A program made the translations under genes and the position numbers. Below are positions 1-8,830 of a stretch of DNA of 52,256 nucleotides, one piece after another. The DNA is taken from contig JAQWPM010000011.1 of the NCBI GenBank assembly GCA_029245345.1, positions 1 to 52,256 on the forward strand. The letters run 5' to 3'. The notes under the pieces are model-generated. The model had not been told where the DNA came from, did not search any database, and saw nothing but the letters and a program-made list of their open reading frames with translations. This DNA comes from Longimicrobiales bacterium (GTDB lineage: Bacteria > Gemmatimonadota > Gemmatimonadetes > Longimicrobiales > Gaopeijiaceae). Every line of letters starts with the position of its first letter. Within the stretch, counting starts at the first letter, position 1.

Positions 1-1
1 C

Positions 2-424
2 TTCCGTGCCCATATGGTGCGACTGTTTGTTCAGCGTCCAAACGTGCGTCAGATCCTGGTCCTGGAATGGCTCCGCAAGAAAAATGCTCCTGACTTCGTC
101 CCCCAAAACCTCTTCCGTTCGGTGCGCAGACAGTTCGATGAATCCGTGGAGACGCTGAACGAGACGCTGACGGAACTTGAGCAAATGGGGTGGATCAAGA
201 AGTACTCGATCAGTACGGGCGGCAGGGAGACGGGGCATCACACCACTGACCACGCCAGCCTTGGACGTGTTGCGTACCCTGCCCCGGGGTGTCGGAACAG
301 TGCCGATCTTCGCGGGGAGGGACGGCGCGTGCAGATCGCGCCACACGTGTCAGACGTGGCTCAGGCGAGCGAAGGCCGATTGGGTGGCGAAGGTGCCGGA
401 GGCAGAACGAGAGGGGCTCAGTGA
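2..424 (+). CDS. Partial winged-helix-like protein, cut by the left edge
   Basis: The frame is open from the first bases of the window, so the gene probably starts outside it; an internal ATG lies at 14. Residues up to about 70 look like a small helical DNA-binding domain (LEWLRKKNAPDF, then RRQFDESVETLNETLTELE and MGWIKKY). From memory this resembles the winged-helix tail of DUF3987-type primase or helicase proteins of mobile elements; that is inference. From about base 225 the frame runs over the integrase remnant out of frame, so the last 65 codons or so are probably not native. It is likely the junction of two decayed mobile-element genes. Confidence 0.35.
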   Translation, partial: FRAHMVRLFVQRPNVRQILVLEWLRKKNAPDFVPQNLFRSVRRQFDESVETLNETLTELEQMGWIKKYSISTGGRETGHHTTDHASLGRVAYPAPGCRNSADLRGEGRRVQIAPHVSDVAQASEGRLGGEGAGGRTRGAQ

Positions 425-616
425 GCGTCTCAGGGGCGTCGGGTTCCACGCTGAGAAACGGATCTGGTGTGGAGGGACCCACTGTTCCGGCGGCTATCGC
501 CAGGAGTACAGGAGGCAATCAGTGGGACGCGATATGGTACGCTCCGAGATGTGTACGACGAGATTGGACCGGAGGACATCCGCGCAGAATTGAGGGCGGC
601 ATCCGGTGGTTCCTGA
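210..616 (+). pseudogene. Tyrosine recombinase (phage-type integrase) C-terminal remnant
   Basis: Three reading frames together spell the C-terminal part of a tyrosine recombinase. Frame one (about 225-460) has PLTTPALDVLRTLPRG, then SRHTCQTWLRRAKADW and RLRGVGFHAEKR. Frame two (about 461-530) has PTVPAAIARSTGG. Frame three (about 531-616) has TLRDVYDEIGPEDIRAELR and a TGA stop at 614. At least two frameshifts separate them, and the N-terminal and core regions are missing, so it is not functional. It lies about 260 bp from the 3' end of an intact tRNA-Ile, the usual place for an integrase of an element inserted in a tRNA gene. The integrase identity rests on recognised sequence style, not on a visible R-H-R-Y catalytic set. 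Confidence 0.6.
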
Positions 617-700
617 CAGCAGTAATTGACAGCAGAGGTGATCGTGAACAGGAAACAGGAAACCCCCACCGCACCGAAGTGCAACGGGGGCACCGTGTTG

Positions 701-725
701 TCAAAGTGGGCCTGGGAAGATTTGA
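701..725. repeat. Direct repeat of the tRNA-Ile 3' end (att-like), left copy
   Basis: These 25 bases are identical to 866-890, which cover the tRNA-Ile 3' end (acceptor and T-arm side) plus six bases beyond it. A partial tRNA 3'-end duplicate next to an integrase remnant is the classic trace of site-specific integration. Further weaker pieces of the same tRNA lie nearby, at about 763-773 (same orientation) and 791-814 (inverted). Confidence 0.6.
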
Positions 726-831
726 CCTGCGCTCCTCTCCGGCGCTGACCGCGCCTCCGAGTGAACTTCCGGCTTCAGCTTGGTGCCCGTCGTGAGGTCG
801 GCAGTTCAAATTCTTGACCGTACTGTCGAAG

Positions 832-866
832 AAAGCCCGCCAGGTCAGAACGACCAAGCGGGCTTT
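832..866 (-). terminator. Terminator-like hairpin after tRNA-Ile
   Basis: AAAGCCCGC at 832-840 pairs perfectly with GCGGGCTTT at 858-866, giving a 9-bp stem with a 17-nt loop. It begins 6 bases past the 3' end of the minus-strand tRNA-Ile, and its distal arm ends in TTT followed by CTTCG. It fits an intrinsic terminator for the tRNA transcript, although the U tract is short. Confidence 0.55.
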
Positions 867-871
867 CAAAG

Positions 872-946
<75 letters not shown>

Positions 947-956
947 TTTGGGGCTC

Positions 957-1105
957 CCCAGCGCACACCAACTGGGAGCCGGAAAAGCTAAACGAGCCCC
1001 ACCCGCGGTTCAACCGCCTGGGACCGGTAACTCCCCTCATTATGGAGGTACTCGACGACGCTATTCGAGGGGTCGCGCGTCGCCGCGCCGCCCCCCCCCG
1101 CGCAG
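957..1105. other. Intergenic spacer with a C9 run
   Basis: I see no gene here. It separates the tRNA from the phosphatase gene and contains a run of nine C at 1091-1099 just past the phosphatase stop. Confidence 0.5.
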
Positions 1106-1678
1106 TTAGTTGTCTACGCCCAACAACTCCATGACGACGGACTCGAGCCGGGTCATCCCGCCCGCCCGCCCGAGCGCGATCGCTTCGTCGGCAGGCATGC
1201 CTTGCAACCACGCCGCACGGAGCGCGAGTAAGGCGCCAACGCGATTGCCGCTCGCGCAGTAGAGGACGGTGTCTTCGCCATCAGAGTCACTCAACAGTGC
1301 ATCCAGCGCTTCGACATTTTCACGGGTGAGGTCCGCCCCGCCACGAATCGGAAGCCGCGCGAAGCTGACTCCTGCACCGAGGCCGGCTTCTTCCCATCCG
1401 GCTCCGTCTTCAGATGTCGGACGCAGGGAGATGAACCGATCAAATCCGGCGTCCACCAATTGGGCGACCTGAACTTCCGAGGGCTGTGCGCCCGTCACCA
1501 TGTGGTCCATGGGCTGTCGCGCGTTGCGGAGGCCGGCAGACGTTGCACGGGCAAGCGTCGGCACGGCGCCAGGAGCCTCTTCGGTGATCTGCCCCGCGTC
1601 GGGCTCACTGCCCGAGCATGCGGCCATAGAGAACCCTAGTAACGCCACGATGACGACGTTGGATGACTTCACGAACAT
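1106..1678 (-). CDS. DUF442-like cysteine phosphatase, lipoprotein
   Basis: This 190-residue protein probably hydrolyses phosphate esters from the envelope side. It has a lipoprotein signal peptide with a lipobox ending at Cys21 (SMAAC). It then carries a compact domain of the beta-lactamase-hydrolase-like / DUF442 phosphatase family: an early FDRFISLRP strand near residue 80, and the active-site loop YCASGNRVG with Cys141 and Arg146. The CX4R spacing is typical of DUF442 rather than classical tyrosine phosphatases. The substrate is unknown. The start is the only ATG before the hydrophobic segment. It is flanked by spacers on both sides and is probably monocistronic. Confidence 0.75.
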   Translation of the reverse strand: MFVKSSNVVIVALLGFSMAACSGSEPDAGQITEEAPGAVPTLARATSAGLRNARQPMDHMVTGAQPSEVQVAQLVDAGFDRFISLRPTSEDGAGWEEAGLGAGVSFARLPIRGGADLTRENVEALDALLSDSDGEDTVLYCASGNRVGALLALRAAWLQGMPADEAIALGRAGGMTRLESVVMELLGVDN

Positions 1679-1765
1679 TTCTGGTCTCCAGGCGTCACTG
1701 GCGGACGCCTCGAAGGAGGACTATTGAGGGCTAGCAGAGGCCGTTTGTGCCACTGAAGAGTAGCC

Positions 1766-2476
1766 CTACTCCGGGAGCCTAAGCGACACGTGAAGGTGAT
1801 CTGATGTCCCCACGTGCCTGAGTGAATTGAAGCCCAGTGCCCAAAAGCCGAGTTCGACCGCCCGGTTACTCCACTCGTGTCGTTCCGTTGTTCGAATATC
1901 CAACGCGTGGACGAAGCCGTCGTCCTGTGCGAAGTGGAGTGAGGCCTCGTTCACAGGAAGCCCGATTGCGAAGTAATCTTGCTCCGTGCGGCCCGCGTCC
2001 GTGATGACCGACGCGGGATCCACGAGAAACAAAAGGCTCGACGCAATCCGTAACAATGGATGGAGGGCCACATACTCGTCCCGCACATCAGGAGTCTTCA
2101 CGTTCGCGCTCGCCACGTAGACCAATCCATACCCCACGTAGGCGAGCGCGACGAGAGCCGCACCTCGGGTCATGATCCACCGCACGCTCTTCCCTGCACC
2201 CACCTTCCCGCTGAAGCCCCAGGCATATAGTGACAGCAGCAGAGCAGTCGCGATCACAGCCAGACCGAATGCAGGCCACGTACCCATCGCCCACTCCCGG
2301 TAGGCGAACACACCGCCGCGAATGAGGACCGCCATGGGCATCGTCGCGAGGACGATCCCCATGGCGAGCCATTTCAAAATCCTGAGCGAAAGCGACTTGA
2401 GCTTTTTTTTCGCCCCGACCCGAGCGTCCACTAGGGCTTCGTGAAGCGAGCCGTAGTCGATTCCGAGATTACCCAT
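1766..2476 (-). CDS. Membrane protein with M15-like C-terminal segment
   Basis: This 236-residue protein has a basic cytoplasmic N-terminus (GAKKKLKSLSLR) and three likely membrane helices at about 33-57, 66-87 and 100-123. An extracytoplasmic domain of about 110 residues follows. That domain ends HALDIRTTERHEWSNRAVEL...SDHLHVSLRLPE. The D-x-R context and the terminal HLHVS resemble the zinc-binding tail of M15 (VanY/DacB-type) peptidases, where an SxHxxGxAxD motif precedes HxHV. The full SxHxxG box is not clear here, so enzymatic activity is uncertain. It is separated by 42 bp from the upstream serine hydrolase gene on the same strand and may be cotranscribed. Confidence 0.5.
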   Translation of the reverse strand: MGNLGIDYGSLHEALVDARVGAKKKLKSLSLRILKWLAMGIVLATMPMAVLIRGGVFAYREWAMGTWPAFGLAVIATALLLSLYAWGFSGKVGAGKSVRWIMTRGAALVALAYVGYGLVYVASANVKTPDVRDEYVALHPLLRIASSLLFLVDPASVITDAGRTEQDYFAIGLPVNEASLHFAQDDGFVHALDIRTTERHEWSNRAVELGFWALGFNSLRHVGTSDHLHVSLRLPE

Positions 2477-2518
2477 CCGCCCCGTCCCCAGTCCCCCCTA
2501 GTCCTCCCTACGTCAGCC

Positions 2519-4027
2519 CTAGTTCCCCTCTACCGGAGGGATGGCCTCCATAAGCAGGTCGAACGCCGCATTCAGTGCCTGTCCACCGGGCCCTGACCCG
2601 GTGTACTTACCCAGACGAACAATTACGAGGTCGTGTGTCGGCACGATCGTCGTGCTCTGTCCGCCGGCGCCGCGCATGCCATAAGCACTCGCCGGGAGAC
2701 TCGCCCATCCCTCGTTTCCGTTCACCCAAAAGAACGCCCCGCCGTACAACAGGCGTCCGTCCGCCACCCATCCGGGGGCCAGAGAACTGGCATACTCCAC
2801 GAAACCCTCCGGGAAAATCCGCTCGCCGTCCCACATCCCGTCCTGCAAGTACAGATTCGCGAGCCGAGCCCAATCCCTCGGAGGCATGAAGTCGTACCCC
2901 TGCGCGAGGAAGTTCCCGTATGGGTCCGTTTCAACGATCACATCCCGCATGCCGATTCTGTCGTAGAGGTTCCGCTGCGGGAACGAGTGGTACTCTTCCC
3001 CTCTCCCTTCGACGCCGAGCCGGAGCAAGTAGTTAGTCAGGACCGGATCGGTGTTTCGGTACCGACCGACGACACCCGGTTCCCACTGCTGCGGGCGGGT
3101 CGCTGCGTACTCGAAGGAATTCACGGTGCCTGTGTAGAGGTAGTAGTGGTCCTCGTAGGTCGTGTCCGAGACGTGCTCCGGATCCCCCGGGGCGTTGATT
3201 CGGATCCCGCTCGACATCTGCATGATGTCGCCGATGCGAATTTCCTGCCGCGGATCACCGTCTGTCTCGTACCACTCCGGGATCGGGGCTGGCTGCCACA
3301 GTTCGTACGCGCCTTGTTCAATGAGCACGCCCATGAGCGAACCCGACAGGCTCTTGCCCATGGACCACGACTCGAGCGGCGTATGAATGTCGATGCCATC
3401 CGCATACCGCTCGCCCAGGATCCGGCCCTTGTAGGTGACAACGAACCCCAGCGTCATGGCGTCTGCACTACCGAAGCCCACTTCGATCGCTTCCTGGACC
3501 TTGTCCATATCAACTTCCGCAGGGAACGGCTCGTCGGAGAGCACGTCGCCCATAGGCCACGGTGTCGTGGCTGCCGGCGGCAGGTTTCGAGCGACATCGG
3601 TCGGCGTAAAGTAGATCGAATCTTCGCCGATCGGCGACGCTACACAGCCCTGGTTCTTGTACTTCTTAGCCGTCCGGACGGTGCCGTCCGGGAGGGTGAG
3701 CGTCACGCGCTGGTCCTCAAAGTCGACGACCGTGTCGACCACGTGTGCGCGTTCCGGGAATGGACTCGTGAATCCGCCCACGTTGGCCGCGGCATCGGCC
3801 GGGTCGAGTCCGGTCATGAACACACCGGAGCAGAGCACTGTGGCAAAGCCCGCGGTCTGGTGATGCAGCGCCTCCCCCGGAGGCGGGGTGTACTCGGTCG
3901 GGAGTTCCAGCGACGCACCTCGTGCGACGACATCGATCTCACCGCCCGCTTCGCTGACGCCTTCCGTACCACCCCCGCAAGCCACCAATCCAATCGTGGC
4001 CAAAACCGCAACTCTTGAACTCCGCAC
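2519..4027 (-). CDS. Serine hydrolase, beta-lactamase class C family lipoprotein
   Basis: This 502-residue lipoprotein has a lipobox ending at Cys17 (GLVAC). A class C beta-lactamase / D-alanyl-D-alanine carboxypeptidase-like domain covers about 180-490. The nucleophile motif is Ser222-Met-Gly-Lys225 (SxxK), the Tyr-x-Asn motif is Tyr323-Arg-Asn325, and a GGQST segment near the C-terminus fills the third box. Residues 50-150 form an extra N-terminal region seen in many environmental esterase-like members. It probably cleaves esters or amides in the periplasm; substrate unknown. It diverges from the M24 peptidase gene across a 171-bp spacer that likely holds both promoters. Confidence 0.85.
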   Translation of the reverse strand: MRSSRVAVLATIGLVACGGGTEGVSEAGGEIDVVARGASLELPTEYTPPPGEALHHQTAGFATVLCSGVFMTGLDPADAAANVGGFTSPFPERAHVVDTVVDFEDQRVTLTLPDGTVRTAKKYKNQGCVASPIGEDSIYFTPTDVARNLPPAATTPWPMGDVLSDEPFPAEVDMDKVQEAIEVGFGSADAMTLGFVVTYKGRILGERYADGIDIHTPLESWSMGKSLSGSLMGVLIEQGAYELWQPAPIPEWYETDGDPRQEIRIGDIMQMSSGIRINAPGDPEHVSDTTYEDHYYLYTGTVNSFEYAATRPQQWEPGVVGRYRNTDPVLTNYLLRLGVEGRGEEYHSFPQRNLYDRIGMRDVIVETDPYGNFLAQGYDFMPPRDWARLANLYLQDGMWDGERIFPEGFVEYASSLAPGWVADGRLLYGGAFFWVNGNEGWASLPASAYGMRGAGGQSTTIVPTHDLVIVRLGKYTGSGPGGQALNAAFDLLMEAIPPVEGN

Positions 4028-4198
4028 GTATGCCTCCTAGGTGTTTGGTCTACGGAGAACGTGCCGGGCACTCGCCCTGCGGACAAGCCGAAACCGTCAC
4101 CGCCCTAAACCCCGACCAGGAAAGTCCAACTGTGGTCCCAACCACCTGCGGACCGTATGATGCCCGCCTGAATTTAGCCACACCTGTGGAGACCTCCC

Positions 4199-5494
4199 AT
4201 GATTTCACGTCGTAACTTCTTAGGCACCTCCGCGACTGTCGCGGCTGGAGCAGCCCTCACCGGTTGTGATGCCCCGGCCACATCCAGCGCGGACGACAGC
4301 GAGCTTCCCCCGTCGATCGCACGTCTCGAGTCTTGGGCAAACCGCGCCACCCCCATCACGACTGAGGAGCGCGCCGCCCGCGTCGAGAACGCCAAACGGC
4401 TGATGCGCGGGGACAACGTGGATGCGCTCGCGCTCTGCGGCGGCACATCCATGGTCTACTTCACCGGCATTCGGTGGGGCGGCAGCGAACGCCTATTCAC
4501 GGTGGTCATTCCCGTCGAGGGCGACGCCTTCGTGGTTTGTCCGGCCTTCGAAGAGGATCGTGCACGCGAGCAACTCGCCCTTGGTCCGCTGGGTGGCGGT
4601 CAGGTCTACACGTGGGAAGAGCACGAGAGTCCGTACGATCGCGTGGCTCAAGGCCTCGCCGACCGCGGCATCCGTAGCGGGTATCTTGGGGCCGAAGAGA
4701 CCATGCAGTTCCGCTTCAGCAACGGCATCGCCTTGGCGGCTCCTGAAGTCGCCGTCGTAGACGCGACCCCGATCACGGCTGGCTGCCGTGGCGTGAAGGA
4801 CGATCACGAGATCGCTCTCATGGCGCTCGCCAACGAGGTCACGCTCACGGCCTACAAAGCAGCCTACCACGCCATGGAAGAAGGGATGACCCAAGGCGAC
4901 GTGAGCCGTCTCATCAGCATGGCACACGACCGTCTCGGCTTTGCGGGCGGTGCGAGCGTCCAGACAGGCGAATGGTCGGCGCTCCCGCATGGCTCAATCA
5001 CACCGCAGGTCATCAGCGAAGGCACGATCCTCCTGATCGACGGCGGATGTGGTGTCGAGGGGTACCGGTCCGACATGAGCCGCACGTTCGTGCTCGGTCA
5101 GCCGACCGACATCATGACCGAGCGCTTCGAGATCGAGCACGCTGCGCAGACCGCCGCCTTCGAAGCCGCAGCTCCGGGTGTCCTTCCTGAAGCAGTCGAC
5201 GCAGCAGCACGGAAGGTGATCGAGGACGCAGGCTACGGGCCAGGATACACCTACTTCACACACCGCGTCGGCCACGGGATCGGGATGGATGGGCACGAAT
5301 GGCCGTACCTAGTGAAGGGCAATCAAACCCCGCTGCTGAAGGGCAATGTCTTCAGCGACGAACCGGGCATTTACGTGCCGGGTGAGTTCGGGGTTCGTTT
5401 GGAAGATTGCATGTACATCACAGACGACGGCGCGGAGATGTTCACGCCGCAAAGCCCGTCGCTGGAAGATCCGTTTGGGAACTGGGAGCACTAG
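4199..5494 (+). CDS. M24-family Xaa-Pro peptidase, Tat-exported
   Basis: This 431-residue protein starts with a Tat signal (SRRNFLGTSATVAAGAALTGC), which also has a lipobox at Cys23, so it is probably a folded-exported lipoprotein. The M24 pita-bread fold gives all the expected residues: His264, metal ligands Asp281 and Asp292, His359 (RVGHGIG), Glu388 (DEPG) and Glu402. Residues 70-190 form the N-terminal creatinase-like domain. It likely removes N-terminal residues ahead of proline from imported or periplasmic peptides. GGAGA sits just before the ATG. The next gene follows 46 bp downstream in the same direction. Confidence 0.9.
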   Translation: MISRRNFLGTSATVAAGAALTGCDAPATSSADDSELPPSIARLESWANRATPITTEERAARVENAKRLMRGDNVDALALCGGTSMVYFTGIRWGGSERLFTVVIPVEGDAFVVCPAFEEDRAREQLALGPLGGGQVYTWEEHESPYDRVAQGLADRGIRSGYLGAEETMQFRFSNGIALAAPEVAVVDATPITAGCRGVKDDHEIALMALANEVTLTAYKAAYHAMEEGMTQGDVSRLISMAHDRLGFAGGASVQTGEWSALPHGSITPQVISEGTILLIDGGCGVEGYRSDMSRTFVLGQPTDIMTERFEIEHAAQTAAFEAAAPGVLPEAVDAAARKVIEDAGYGPGYTYFTHRVGHGIGMDGHEWPYLVKGNQTPLLKGNVFSDEPGIYVPGEFGVRLEDCMYITDDGAEMFTPQSPSLEDPFGNWEH

Positions 5495-5540
5495 GCTCCC
5501 TACAATGGCTCAGAAGTACTTGAATTTCATGGAGATTCTC

Positions 5541-6170
5541 ATGGCGCATCGCCATTTGAGCAGCATCACGAATGGAATCGGAACCCTGGGCGCAGTACTG
5601 GCCGTCGCGCTCGGGACAACGGACGCCAAAGCCCAGGCGCCATCGGCTGAGATCCAGATCGCCCAAGCCGTTCTGGCTGGGCCAGCTGGACAGCGTGCTG
5701 GAGCAAAAGTGGTCGGCTTCCGCGACGACGGTACCACGCTGACGCTGCGCGAGGGCTCGAATTCGCTTATTTGCCTCGCGAACAATCCGACGCAGGAAGC
5801 GTGGAGTGTCGCGTGTTATGCGGACTCGATCGACCCTTATATGTCTCGCGGCAGAGAACTCCGTGAGAACGGTGTGACGGATTCCCAAGAAGTAACGCAA
5901 CGCCGATGGGACGAAGCAGACGCCGGGACTCTCGCCATGCCTGAGGCACCCGCCACCGTCTACATCATGCACGGGGAAGGTTATGACGCTGAAGCGGGTG
6001 AGATCATCGCCCCGTTCCTCCGCTGGGCGATCTACACGCCGTGGGCGACAACTGAGTCCACCGGGCTCCCGCAGCAACCGACCGGCCCCTCAGCTCCATG
6101 GATCATGTTCGCCGGAACACCCGGAGCACACATCATGATCACGCCGGCGCCCCCGGGCGGCGGCAACTAG
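5541..6170 (+). CDS. Secreted protein of unknown function
   Basis: This 209-residue protein has a signal peptide (LGAVLAVALGTTDAKAQ, cut around residue 28-30) and no further membrane segment. The body begins with IQIAQAVLAGPAG and carries a GTTLTLREGSNSLICLANNP segment, and the C-terminus is rich in Pro and Gly. I do not recognise a family with confidence. The start at 5541 is preferred over an in-frame ATG at 5505 because GGAG lies 6 bases before it. It follows the M24 peptidase gene closely and is probably in the same transcript. Confidence 0.7.
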   Translation: MAHRHLSSITNGIGTLGAVLAVALGTTDAKAQAPSAEIQIAQAVLAGPAGQRAGAKVVGFRDDGTTLTLREGSNSLICLANNPTQEAWSVACYADSIDPYMSRGRELRENGVTDSQEVTQRRWDEADAGTLAMPEAPATVYIMHGEGYDAEAGEIIAPFLRWAIYTPWATTESTGLPQQPTGPSAPWIMFAGTPGAHIMITPAPPGGGN

Positions 6171-6219
6171 CGTTCGAGTTCGCGTGTGCCCACGACGTAA
6201 CTTCCTGCGGTAGCTCCCC

Positions 6220-6555
6220 ATGGGGGCCACCGCGGCACTCAGCCTCCGTCCATCTCCCCGGTCGGCCCCGATGCTTCGCCATCCGGAGCCTAGGGAGGGC
6301 ATCACAGGCGACGGCATCCTGAGCAGGGAAACCCTGTCGGCCTTCCCTGAGTCGACGTTCGAGATCTACGACATGGTTCGGGAGATCCCAAACGTCGCAG
6401 ACGGAATCGGCTGCGCATGCGGATGCGCCGCGCTCCCCGGCTATCAGGCGCTTCTGACGTGTGATCACGACGACGGAATGGCGACGGAATGCCACATCTG
6501 TCAGGGCGAGGCCAGGCTCGCGTACCGACGAGCCATCGACGGGCGTTACGGTTGA
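6220..6555 (+). CDS. PCYCGC-like cysteine-rich protein, signal split by an amber codon
   Basis: From the ATG this is 111 residues. The C-terminal part has a CACGC cluster (GIGCACGCAALPGYQ) and further cysteines at LLTCDHDD and ECHICQ. This pattern is like the PCYCGC-motif proteins, which probably bind metal or take part in redox chemistry outside the cell. Upstream and in frame, 6184-6219 reads V-C-P-R-R-N-F-L-R-stop-L-P, a good Tat motif followed after the stop by GATAALSLRPSP. A TAG at 6211 therefore separates the twin-arginine motif from its hydrophobic part. Either the gene is dead or newly mutated, or a Gln codon (CAG) was misread as TAG. Confidence 0.55.
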   Translation: MGATAALSLRPSPRSAPMLRHPEPREGITGDGILSRETLSAFPESTFEIYDMVREIPNVADGIGCACGCAALPGYQALLTCDHDDGMATECHICQGEARLAYRRAIDGRYG

Positions 6556-6570
6556 TCGCATCAAAGCGGG

Positions 6571-7188
6571 CTACTGCACTTCCACCCGCCCCTTCCCTCT
6601 AGTCAGATCACCCACAGAGGTGCGAAGCACCTCCTCATCGGGCGATGGGACTCCGAGCACATACTGCACCTCCGCACCGTACTCCTCATTCTCCACGACG
6701 ATGTCCAACTCGTCGATGAGGCGCTGCATACCGTCCACATCCGCATACCCGACCGTAACGACGAGCCACACGCGGGTGACCTTCTCGTCCGTGGGCAGTG
6801 TTTCGAGAGCGAGCTTCACACCACCTGAATAGGCCCTAGCCAAGCCTCCAGTGCCGAGCTTCACACCCCCGTAGTACCGCGTGCACACGGCGACGATCTC
6901 CCCCACTCCACCATGAAGTAACGATGTGAGCATTGGCCGACCGGCCGTCCCATGTGGTTCCCCGTCGTCACTCATCCCAATGTGTGTGGTAGACGCGGGA
7001 GGACCCGCTACGAACGCCCAGCAGTGGTGAGTCGCGTCGGGGAATTCGTCCCGGATAGCCTGAATGAAGGCCTGGGCAGCCTCCGCGTCCGGAGCGTGCG
7101 CCGCAGTGGTAATGAAACGCGACCGCTGAATCGTCTCATCGACTCGATGGACTCGGGAAGGGATCGGGTACCGGGCGGAATCAGCCAT
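6571..7188 (-). CDS. yigZ: YigZ/IMPACT family protein
   Basis: This 205-residue cytoplasmic protein matches the YigZ/IMPACT family in length and sequence. It has RSRFI near the start, then DATHHCWAFV, the SDDGEPHGTAGRPML signature at about 92-107, and CTRYYGGVKLGTGGLARAYS at about 121-140. A DUF1949-like ferredoxin-fold tail follows. Family members have been linked to translation control; the bacterial molecular role is not settled. It overlaps the upstream decarboxylase gene by 8 bases (7181-7188), so the two are probably translationally coupled. Confidence 0.92.
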   Translation of the reverse strand: MADSARYPIPSRVHRVDETIQRSRFITTAAHAPDAEAAQAFIQAIRDEFPDATHHCWAFVAGPPASTTHIGMSDDGEPHGTAGRPMLTSLLHGGVGEIVAVCTRYYGGVKLGTGGLARAYSGGVKLALETLPTDEKVTRVWLVVTVGYADVDGMQRLIDELDIVVENEEYGAEVQYVLGVPSPDEEVLRTSVGDLTRGKGRVEVQ

Positions 7189-8707
7189 CTCGCAGAGCGT
7201 CCGGACGCATTGAGCGATCGAGCCCCTGCCCTAACTCCACACTGATCTCTGCGAGCGCCACTACGTCTTCCAGAGCCGTGCGGAAGTTCACGACACACAT
7301 GCGCAGCGCGTAGATCTCTCCGATCAAGGCGTTCGACACGAACGCCTGTCCGCCTTTTCCCATAGCGTCCTGGATGCCCTGATTGAGCGCGTTCAGGTAT
7401 TCGAGCACGGCGGGCTCGCGGCTGCGTTCCGCCAAGTCCGTAGGCACGTACCGGTACGTCGTGATGCTCAGGCCCTGCGTGAACGCCTCGAGGTGCGTGT
7501 GTTCGACCGCGAGGCTGTGAAACGCCCGTGCCAGCTCGATATCCTCTTCGATCATCTGCTGATACCCAGCTCGGCCCACCTGCTTGAGCTGGAGCCAGAC
7601 CTTGAGCGCTCGGAAGCCTCGCGAGTTCTGGAAGCCCCGTTCGAAGAAATTCACGCCCTCTTCTTCCTGGAAGCGGTAGTACTCGGGCCGGTAGGAGAAG
7701 GCGGCTAAGAGCGCGTCGCGGTCCCGAACAAGCACACACCCGGCTTCGAGCGGAGCGTAAAGCCACTTGTGAGGGTCAAGCGCGACCGAGTCCGCCAGAG
7801 CGATGGCCTTGAGTTCCGGCGGCACGTTGTCGGCCGCGGCGGCGAAGGCGCCGTACGCTCCATCTGCATGCAGCCAAAGGTTGAATTCGTCACACAGTTC
7901 TCGAAGCGCGGGGAGGTCGTCCACGGCGCCGGTGCTCACCGAACCCGCCGTCCCGACCACCATGAACGGATCGTCTCCACTGGCCCGATCAGCCTCGATC
8001 GCTGCCCGGAGCTTCCCGACGTCTATGCAATCCTCCGCGCCCTGTTCGATCCACCGGATCGAGTCGACACCCATCCCGGACAGGTCCGCGGCTTTCTGGA
8101 TCCATGTGTGGGTCCCGGCCGATGCATAGACCCGAAGCGTCCGCCTCTCCGCACTGTGCATGCCCGCCGCCCGAACGTCCCAGGGTGCCTTCGCAGCCCG
8201 GGCTGCCCAGAAGCCGAGCATGTTTGCGACGTTGCCGCCGCTCACCAAGACGCCGTCCCCGTCCTTCGGAAATCCGATCAGCTCGGCAATCCAGCGCACC
8301 GCCTGTGATTCGATCTCGGACGCCATCGGCGAAAGAAACCATCCGCCGAGATTGGGATTCACCGCTGAGGCCAGAAGGTCACCCAAAATTCCGATCGGGG
8401 CGGGTGCACCAGTGATGTATCCGAAGAAGCGCGGGTGTCCGTTGTAGAGGGAGTTGTCGATGAGCATGTCCGCGGTCTCGCGCATCAGACCGGCCGCATC
8501 AGTGCCCGCCTCAGGCAGCCCCGCGTCCGCACCCAGCACTTTCCTCATCTCGGCCGGATCTGTGTCCGGGCCCAGCCGACGATCCCCCATGCCGGACAGC
8601 AAGTCAGCGATCTGATCGACAAGCGCATGACCGATTTCAGCGAACTCATCCGCTCCGAGCTCAATCGGCGTCGTGCGACCCGCGAGGGAGATTTCGTCGG
8701 TGTTCAT
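7181..8707 (-). CDS. PLP-dependent aromatic-type amino acid decarboxylase
   Basis: This 508-residue group II PLP decarboxylase (aromatic-L-amino-acid / tyrosine / glutamate type) would convert an amino acid to its amine plus CO2. Key sites are LVSGGNVANM near 154-163, HADGAYG with Asp282 contacting the PLP pyridine nitrogen, and the PLP lysine Lys314 in DPHKWLY. The N-terminal NGHPRFFGYITGAPAP segment is typical of the family. The substrate cannot be told from sequence alone. The stop overlaps the start of the YigZ gene. Confidence 0.9.
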   Translation of the reverse strand: MNTDEISLAGRTTPIELGADEFAEIGHALVDQIADLLSGMGDRRLGPDTDPAEMRKVLGADAGLPEAGTDAAGLMRETADMLIDNSLYNGHPRFFGYITGAPAPIGILGDLLASAVNPNLGGWFLSPMASEIESQAVRWIAELIGFPKDGDGVLVSGGNVANMLGFWAARAAKAPWDVRAAGMHSAERRTLRVYASAGTHTWIQKAADLSGMGVDSIRWIEQGAEDCIDVGKLRAAIEADRASGDDPFMVVGTAGSVSTGAVDDLPALRELCDEFNLWLHADGAYGAFAAAADNVPPELKAIALADSVALDPHKWLYAPLEAGCVLVRDRDALLAAFSYRPEYYRFQEEEGVNFFERGFQNSRGFRALKVWLQLKQVGRAGYQQMIEEDIELARAFHSLAVEHTHLEAFTQGLSITTYRYVPTDLAERSREPAVLEYLNALNQGIQDAMGKGGQAFVSNALIGEIYALRMCVVNFRTALEDVVALAEISVELGQGLDRSMRPDALRDG

Positions 8708-8830
8708 TCAAGCGCTCCGAAAAGTCGAATGCTCGCGCTGGACGGACCCGTCAACGCGGATCCATGCTTCCTAAGGTGTGATACAGAAACTGGCTTGGGT
8801 TCGGCTCACACGAGCCAACGAAACACCCAG

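Noticed and set aside
791-814. A second functional tRNA on the plus strand
   Set aside because: It resembles part of tRNA-Ile, but the T-stem is broken and no acceptor or D-arm can be formed; it is listed as a fragment only.
2633-4018. Long plus-strand frame of 461 codons opposite the serine hydrolase
   Set aside because: It is the antisense shadow of a gene with clear SxxK and YxN motifs, and its own text is rich in Arg and His with no domain.
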